Below are positions 7,194 to 12,020 of a stretch of 16,219 bases of DNA, one piece after another. Source of the DNA: JBBRNH01 sp038247465. Its GTDB lineage: Bacteria > Bacteroidota > Bacteroidia > Cytophagales > Spirosomataceae. Position numbers and translations under genes: made by a program. The notes under the pieces are model-generated. The model had not been told where the DNA came from, ran no database searches, and worked only from the letters and a program-made list of their open reading frames with translations. The DNA is taken from contig JBBRUV010000072.1 in assembly GCA_038247465.1 (NCBI GenBank), forward strand, positions 1 through 16,219. The letters run 5' to 3'. How positions within the stretch are numbered: the first letter of the stretch is position 1; the number at the start of each line of letters is the position of its first letter.

Positions 7194-9014
7194 CTAGTAG
7201 CCCATCGCCGTGTTGTCAGCCCGGGGGTCAGACGCGCCCTCATACCGGCCATCGGGCCGAATCAAAATGCAATCCATTCGGCCTAAGGTATTGGTCAGTT
7301 TTTCGAGGATGTAGCCCCGGTTTTGCAGAGCCAAAACGGTTTTCTCGGTGAAGGCTCCGTTCTCGAAAATCGTTTTGTCGGGCAACCACTGATGGTGGAA
7401 TTTCAGGGCATTCACGCTTTGCTGCATCGTCATTCCGTGTTCAATCACGTTCAGAATGGTCTGAAAAACCGACGTGATAATGGTACTGCCGCCCGGTGTT
7501 CCGGCCACCATCAACAGCTTACCGTCCTGCTCAACAATGGTCGGGGTCATGCTCGACAGAATCCGTTTGCCGGGGGCGATGGCGTTGGCCGCGTTGCCAA
7601 TCAAGCCGTACATATTGGGTACGCCGGGCTTGATGCTGAAATCGTCCATCTCATTATTCATAAAAAATCCCGCACCACCCACCACCACCCGGCTGCCAAA
7701 ACCGCCGTTGAGTGTGGTCGTAATCCCGACGGCGTTACCGTCTCTGTCCACCACTGAAAAGTGCGTTGTTTCGGTGCTTTCGTAGCCCGGCACGGTGCCG
7801 CCATTCATGGTTTTGCTGTCGGTGGCGTGGTTCCAGTCGAACGATTTCCAGCGATCGGCGAGGTAGGGTTGACTCATCAGTTCCGTAACCGGCACTTTCA
7901 CCACGTCGGCATCGCCCAAAAACTTGGCGCGGTCGGCATACACACGCCGTTCAGCCTCGATCATGACCTGCACGGTGCTGTCGCGGTTCCAGCCCCAGCG
8001 ACGCAACGGATAGGGTTCTATAAATTTCAGGAGTTGGGCCAGGGCTACCCCGCCACTCGACGGGGGCGGCATGGTAATCATGCGGTAGTTTTTGTAGGCC
8101 ACCCGAATCGGTTCGCGCCAAACGGCATGATACTCGGCGAGGTCTTTTTCGGTGATGATTCCCCCACCCCGCTCCATCTCGGCCACGAGAAGCCGGGCCG
8201 TTTCACCGGCATAAAACCCGTCTCGGCCCTGAGTTTGAATCCGGCGGAGCGTCGCGGCCAGGTCGCGCTGAATCAGGCGGTCGCCGGGTTTCCAGCGCGT
8301 CGTGTCGGCGGCAGCAGCGGCATCGGTAAGGCCACTTTTCAGAAAATAGGTCTTGCCGGGGTTGTATTTCAGGAGGTCGGTTTTGGTACGGTTCAGGCCG
8401 GTGGCATCGCGGTCGGTGAGCAGAAAACCGGCTTCGGCCAGGTCAATGGCGGGTTGCAGTACGGTTGCCCACGGCAGTTTACCCAATCGCTCATGGGCCA
8501 TCACCATACCGTCAACCGACCCCGGCACGCCACTGGCGAGGTGCCCGTTCAGGCTCAGGCCACCGGGCCGGATGTTCCCCGCCGAATCCAAGTACATATC
8601 CTTCGTGGCCTTACCGGGGCCTTTTTCGCGGTAATCGAGGGTGTAGGCCTGTCCTTTTTTATCGCGGAACACCATAAATCCGCCCCCCCCGATGTTGCCG
8701 GCAACGGGATAAACAACGGCCAGCGCAAACTGCACGGCAACGGCGGCATCAACGGCATTACCACCCGCTTTCAGGATGTTCAGCCCCACCCGCGAGGCTT
8801 CGGGATGGGCCGAAGCCACCATGCCTTTTTTACCGATAACCCCCTGACGGTTAGAGAAGAATGGTCGGGCTGCGTTCGGGTTTATAAGCGGGTCTTCTTC
8901 GCGGTATTGATAAACACCCTGACTTTGTTTGACGGGCTGGGCAAAAACGGTTGCCGTAAAGAAGTGGGGTACGTGAAGGAGGGCAAAAAGCAGTACCAGT
9001 AGAGTTAGGCGCAT
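7194..9014 (-). CDS. ggt: Gamma-glutamyltransferase
   Basis: A periplasmic or secreted enzyme that cleaves gamma-glutamyl bonds of glutathione and transfers or hydrolyses the glutamyl group. The 606-aa precursor has a signal peptide (MRLTLLVLLFALLHVPHFF, cut near VFAQ). It is made as one chain that self-cleaves into large and small subunits. The nucleophile is Thr416 at the start of TTHFSVVDRDG. Other family landmarks are GMVASAHPEASRVG, the Arg of LDYREKGPG, the oxyanion/glycine region SSGGVALAQLL and GTPGGSTIITSVFQ. ATG at 9014 is chosen over a GTG one codon upstream. The length is typical and no defects are visible. The upstream promoter region overlaps the end of a T9SS-domain remnant. 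Confidence 0.96.
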   Translation of the reverse strand: MRLTLLVLLFALLHVPHFFTATVFAQPVKQSQGVYQYREEDPLINPNAARPFFSNRQGVIGKKGMVASAHPEASRVGLNILKAGGNAVDAAVAVQFALAVVYPVAGNIGGGGFMVFRDKKGQAYTLDYREKGPGKATKDMYLDSAGNIRPGGLSLNGHLASGVPGSVDGMVMAHERLGKLPWATVLQPAIDLAEAGFLLTDRDATGLNRTKTDLLKYNPGKTYFLKSGLTDAAAAADTTRWKPGDRLIQRDLAATLRRIQTQGRDGFYAGETARLLVAEMERGGGIITEKDLAEYHAVWREPIRVAYKNYRMITMPPPSSGGVALAQLLKFIEPYPLRRWGWNRDSTVQVMIEAERRVYADRAKFLGDADVVKVPVTELMSQPYLADRWKSFDWNHATDSKTMNGGTVPGYESTETTHFSVVDRDGNAVGITTTLNGGFGSRVVVGGAGFFMNNEMDDFSIKPGVPNMYGLIGNAANAIAPGKRILSSMTPTIVEQDGKLLMVAGTPGGSTIITSVFQTILNVIEHGMTMQQSVNALKFHHQWLPDKTIFENGAFTEKTVLALQNRGYILEKLTNTLGRMDCILIRPDGRYEGASDPRADNTAMGY

Positions 9015-9039
9015 CACAGTCGGGGTTAATTTTCAAGGC

Positions 9040-9047
9040 CCAAGATA
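9040..9047 (-). promoter_or_regulatory. Possible -7 box for ggt
   Basis: On the minus strand TATCTTGG matches TAnnTTTG with one difference and lies 25 nt before the ggt ATG. No good -33 TTG stands at the expected distance. The site abuts the T9SS-domain remnant. Confidence 0.3.
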
Positions 9048-9055
9048 CAAACAAT

Positions 9056-9187
9056 ACCCGTTCGGTTTGCCCCGCCACGCCCTGTGCTGTTTGCTACTGC
9101 ATGGCCCGGCCCTGCATATCGAGCAACCGGATGGGTACGGCTTCTGAACGGTCAAGCATAAACGTTACGGTTAGTCCGTCCCGCGCC
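9056..9187 (-). pseudogene. Remnant of a T9SS type A sorting domain (copy B)
   Basis: This 132-bp segment aligns without gaps to 10686-10817 with 11 mismatches (about 92% identity). It encodes on the minus strand the middle of a T9SS C-terminal domain: LTVTFMLDRSEAVPIRLLDMQGRAMQ, a stop codon (TAG where the other copy has CGG), then QGVAGQTERV. Neither end of the domain is present and no protein-coding sequence of a secreted protein is attached. It is a fragment left by duplication or recombination. The rest of the 9015-9366 gap shows only possible promoters. Confidence 0.85.
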
Positions 9188-9307
9188 CAGCAGTGGTCAG
9201 ACTGCCCGTATAATTATTGACGCTATATTGCGGATCAGTTGGATAAGTCACACCTAACCAAAAAGCGGCATTCGGGGAACTTACCCGTTTAAGCCAGCAA
9301 GCCCGGC

Positions 9308-9340
9308 TTGCGTACTCTGAGTGATTATTCAGTACCTGTG
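9308..9340 (+). promoter_or_regulatory. Possible promoter of the 370-aa membrane protein gene
   Basis: TTG at 9308-9310 and TACCTGTG at 9333-9340 (one mismatch to TAnnTTTG) are 22 nt apart, within the range described for Bacteroidota sigma factor sites. The -7 box ends 26 nt before the ATG at 9367. Confidence 0.35.
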
Positions 9341-9366
9341 CCGAACACTAACCCCACTTTTTATCA

Positions 9367-10479
9367 ATGATCCTGCTTTCTTTTTGGGGTAATTTGCCCT
9401 TGCTGGCTAAAATCGGGCTGGTTTTGGTTTTGCTCATAGCCGCCGTTTTTATCGGCCTTGTCGCCACTATGATGAGCTACGAGCGCACCGACGAAAAGCC
9501 GTTGGTCAATCTTATTCACGGGGCGAATCATTTAACGGTCAGCTTAGTCGTACGGCGCTATGTGGGCGGCACCTCGTCTGGCCATCAGCTCTACTGGAAC
9601 AACCGCGCCGTTGCCACCCACGGCCTTGATGCCAGTCAGGGAAAAGGGCAGACTGACCAACCGATACCAACCGACCCTGACGACCAAAAAGGGCTGATTA
9701 TAAAACGCTTCGCCGAAACGATTGATCAAAGGGCCTGGACAGTTTGGGTCAACCCGAAGAAATTTAGCCGGGCCGAGTTTGATGCGCTGGCAACCTGCCT
9801 TCAGCAGAACCGCGACGAGATAGCCCGTCAACTGAGTCAGGTTAACTATACGCAAACATACGATTCGCCCATCGGCGGCTATGACGAATCATTCCAAATC
9901 GGGCAGGTAGTATATGGCCTTGCCGAAGCTATCGAACCCCGTGTCTACACCTGGGAGGCCGCGCCCGGCAGAGTTCTTGAGATTACGATCTGGCCCAGCG
10001 AGCAAGCCAGTATGCGCGACGATTATGTGGTGATAGACATGGGACACATCTACCGCGAAAACGGGCAACGGGTGTTCCTCTGGCGGTACCCGCTCAACAG
10101 AGCCATGCTAGGCCGCAACCTGCCCGCGTTTAAAAACAAACAGGGCCAATCGCTCACCAACCGCTACCAACTGCAACACGACCCCGCCGACGATGAACTG
10201 TTTTTTCGGGAAGCCAAAGGCTATCAGGAGTTTATCCGGTTTCCGCACGACACAGCACTCGGAAACAACATAGCCTCGGCAATGCTCATCGAGGTGGCAT
10301 ACCCGACCGTGAGCCAGAACTATGATGCCGGCACCATTATCACCGACAGTGCCGGAACGGGCAAACCCGTTTTTTCGTGGAAACTCTGGCCCGGCCATCC
10401 GCTGACCGAAACCGACCTGCGGCAGTTCAAAAACGAGCAGGGGCAATCGTTGGGCGAGCGCTATGACCTGCGCCAATAA
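9367..10479 (+). CDS. Unrecognised membrane-anchored protein with internal repeats
   Basis: I do not recognise this 370-aa protein. One transmembrane helix is clear at about residues 14-36 (KIGLVLVLLIAAVFIGLVATMM). It is followed by a hydrophilic domain rich in Gln, Asn, Asp and Trp, so the protein is probably anchored in the inner membrane with a soluble C-terminal part. Two closely similar segments, LPAFKNKQGQSLTNRYQL (252-269) and LRQFKNEQGQSLGERYDL (351-368), are 99 residues apart, each following a Trp-containing strand (FLWRYPL, FSWKLWP). A weaker third version may be the stretch with WVNPKKFSRAEFDAL around residue 127. The architecture thus looks like tandem ~100-residue modules. The gene stands alone, with remnants of a T9SS sorting domain on both sides. 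No function is assigned. Confidence 0.75.
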   Translation: MILLSFWGNLPLLAKIGLVLVLLIAAVFIGLVATMMSYERTDEKPLVNLIHGANHLTVSLVVRRYVGGTSSGHQLYWNNRAVATHGLDASQGKGQTDQPIPTDPDDQKGLIIKRFAETIDQRAWTVWVNPKKFSRAEFDALATCLQQNRDEIARQLSQVNYTQTYDSPIGGYDESFQIGQVVYGLAEAIEPRVYTWEAAPGRVLEITIWPSEQASMRDDYVVIDMGHIYRENGQRVFLWRYPLNRAMLGRNLPAFKNKQGQSLTNRYQLQHDPADDELFFREAKGYQEFIRFPHDTALGNNIASAMLIEVAYPTVSQNYDAGTIITDSAGTGKPVFSWKLWPGHPLTETDLRQFKNEQGQSLGERYDLRQ

Positions 10480-10685
10480 CCGGCAGAACCAGTACATGAT
10501 GTGCCGCCGTGAGGCAATCGGTCCGCAAAATCAGTGAACCGTAGCGAGCGGACAATAAGCGGGCTTTTGTATGATGGATTCAGAGATTATCCGGTTATTC
10601 TTTCACTACTTTCAGCACGATGCGCTGCGTTCCCAGCCGAACGTCCAGCATATACAACCCCGTTGGCAACGCTGACACGTTTAGC

Positions 10686-10817
10686 ACCCGTTCGTTTTGC
10701 CCCGCCACGCCCTGCACCATTTGCCGCTGCATGGCCCGGCCCTGCATATCGAGCAACCGGATGGGTACAGCTTCTGAACGGTCAAGCATAAACGTTATGG
10801 TTAGTTCATCCCGCGCC
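10686..10817 (-). repeat. T9SS-domain repeat copy A (direct repeat of 9056-9187)
   Basis: This is the segment of the sorting-domain coding sequence shared with copy B in the same orientation at an offset of 1630 bp. Identity is about 92% by position-by-position comparison and stops abruptly on both sides. The two copies bracket the 370-aa protein gene. Confidence 0.85.
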
Positions 10818-11092
10818 GGGTTGGGCCGCACGTTTACCAGTAAAGCTGAAAGCGTTGGTGCCGGTTTTCTTTCACATCGGCTACGTCTTCTACCAGTTTT
10901 AGCTGATAGTTTTTATCCAAACCCAGTGCAGAACTGTATCGCTCAAAGAAGGTAGCAGGGGCGATTTTGGCTTTCTCGGTCGAGAACTCTAACCAGCCAT
11001 CGTCGGTGGCGCGGGTGGCAAGGTCAGTAAATGCCTTGTTGGTTTCGCGCAAGTACTTCGGTTTAAACTTGGTCTGCGCTATGGCAGAAATA

Positions 11093-11099
11093 CCCCCCC
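11093..11099 (-). other. G7 homopolymer in signal-peptide coding sequence
   Basis: Seven C on the plus strand (seven G in the coding strand) lie at codons 16-18 of the peptidase-like remnant. The signal peptide and propeptide are in different frames with seven G and would join with eight or five. It could be a slippage site or simply decay. Confidence 0.7.
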
Positions 11100-11176
11100 T
11101 GCAAGTAACGTGCCAGTAAGAAGGGCAATGAGAAGTTTTTTCATGGTAATGGTAAATAAAAGTAAACTGCTTGTAA

Positions 11177-11623
11177 TTAGTTGTTTGGCTCCACGCGGTC
11201 TAAGCGTAAGTGATACTTGTTACCAGGGCCAACGCCCCTGCCCGACAAATACAAGTCCTGGTAGATAGTACCCCAAACTTTGTATGGGTACGCTACCGCT
11301 ACCGTTGAATCACCGAAAGGAAAGCCGGATGGAGTCTTTTTAAGACCCATTTGGGATAATTCGTCCCATTGTGTCCTACAGACCGTAAGGCCGTAAACAG
11401 ACTCTTTGTCAACACCTGTGAACGGCTTCTTGAACGAAAAACTTATGGTTCCGTAGATAGCCAGTTCACTCATCACTTGCTTGACAAACTTTTGTCCGTT
11501 TCCAGGGACGCAACAATTTCCTGTCACTTCGCAGTCTGGTTCTGGGTCTTTCTGGCAACCCACGCCCTGGCACAGCAGCTATACTCCCATTGCAACCATG
11601 CGAAACAACTGGTTTTGTTTCAT
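11177..11623 (-). pseudogene. Small lipoprotein gene with an amber codon in its signal peptide
   Basis: From ATG at 11623 the frame reads MKQNQLFRMVAMGV, then TAG (codon 15, bases 11581-11579), then LLCQGVGCQKDPEPDCEV and on for 128 residues to the stop at 11177. With the stop read as an amino acid, the start is a plausible lipoprotein signal with a GVGC lipobox, followed by a Cys-rich mature N-terminus (CEVTGNCC) and a globular part with Trp, Tyr and Phe strands ending HLRLDRVEPNN. The body is intact, so the mutation looks recent, or is an error. An in-frame GTG at 11563 could start a cytoplasmic product, but it has no ribosome-binding context and would lose the signal. I do not recognise the mature domain. 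A Q or L codon one change away is the likely ancestor. Confidence 0.65.
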
Positions 11624-11835
11624 TGTGTAATTGATGATTTAAAAGTGAGCTCGGCATAATTATACCAATTTTTGTTGTACCATAAAGTTAATCTGCATTA
11701 ATTAATTGTTAATTTTTTAGAAAATATTGTTTTTTAGACACAAAAATAAGTTTAATAGACAAAAATCGCCTGATTAATAAGTTAAAATAAAGAGCGCATT
11801 GCTAACCTCCGTTTTGCCCGCGTTCAGTGTAGCCC

Positions 11836-11862
11836 GGTACGGAGTGGCTCCAGTATCTTTTT
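11836..11862 (+). terminator. Imperfect hairpin followed by a T-run (terminator-like)
   Basis: GGTACGGAG (11836-11844) pairs with CTCCAGTATC (11848-11857) with one bulge and a G-T/A difference, around a TGG loop. Five T follow at 11858-11862. No plus-strand gene ends upstream, so it may be a chance structure, the end of a small transcript, or a repeat remnant. Confidence 0.3.
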
Positions 11863-11961
11863 ATAACGGGGTTCTAACTACCCTCAGTCGTGACTTCGGT
11901 AAGAGCCGTTAATTTTTCTAAAAATCCCCGGTAAAATCATAACACAAAACAGAGTTAAGCG

Positions 11962-11994
11962 TTAGACGAATAACTACAAGCGTAGTTATTTTCG
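11962..11994 (+). promoter_or_regulatory. Possible promoter of the M16 peptidase gene
   Basis: TATTTTCG (11987-11994) matches TAnnTTTG with one difference and ends 26 nt before the ATG. A weak TTA(G) at 11962-11965 is 21-22 nt upstream. The palindrome at 11969-11990 fills the space between the two boxes. Confidence 0.35.
11969..11990. promoter_or_regulatory. Operator-like palindrome, possibly for a BlaI/CopY-type repressor
   Basis: AATAACTAC-AAGC-GTAGTTATT is a perfect 9-bp-arm inverted repeat. Its centre, ACTACAAGCGTAGT, resembles the TACAnnTGTA operators of BlaI/MecI/CopY repressors apart from one base. It overlaps the promoter-like boxes 31 nt before the M16 ATG, where a bound repressor would block transcription. 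The matching regulator is not in the window. Confidence 0.5.
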
Positions 11995-12020
11995 CCCAAT
12001 TCATTCAAACAACCAACTCT

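Larger units (their letters stand above)
10595..11144 (-). pseudogene. Collapsed secreted peptidase-like gene: signal peptide, FTP-like propeptide and T9SS sorting domain
   Basis: Read on the minus strand, ATG at 11144 starts a signal peptide (MKKLLIALLTGTLLAG). A run of seven G (11093-11099) then puts the frame out and the reading ends at a TAG. With one more G the frame would continue as ISAIAQTKFKPKYLRETN and on through TFFERYSSALGL and KENRHQRFQLYW to a stop. That stretch resembles the FTP propeptide of thermolysin/fungalysin-type metallopeptidases. In a third frame, from about 10835, comes VNVRPNPARDELTITFMLDR to the end IVLKVVKE, a typical T9SS type A C-terminal domain of ~78 residues. 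No catalytic domain is left. The gene seems to have lost its middle by deletion, with the junction around 10835-10865. The peptidase identity is inferred from the propeptide alone. Confidence 0.75.
11624..12020. other. Non-coding AT-rich stretch upstream of the M16 peptidase gene
   Basis: This is a gap of about 400 nt without a credible gene. From about 11640 to 11800 it is strongly AT-rich, with many A and T runs, unlike the GC-rich surroundings. From about 11810 composition returns toward the local norm. It contains a hairpin with a T-run and, just before the M16 gene, a palindrome overlapping a promoter-like sequence. The region may carry the promoters of both divergent genes. Confidence 0.7.

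Noticed and set aside
7761..9002. 413-codon plus-strand open frame opposite ggt
   Set aside because: It lies entirely over the ggt coding sequence, whose catalytic motifs are intact, and its product shows no domain-like pattern.
10480..10594. GTCCGC/GCGGAC short inverted repeat after the 370-aa protein gene
   Set aside because: Six-base arms 22 nt apart without a T-run are too weak to call a terminator or an attachment site.
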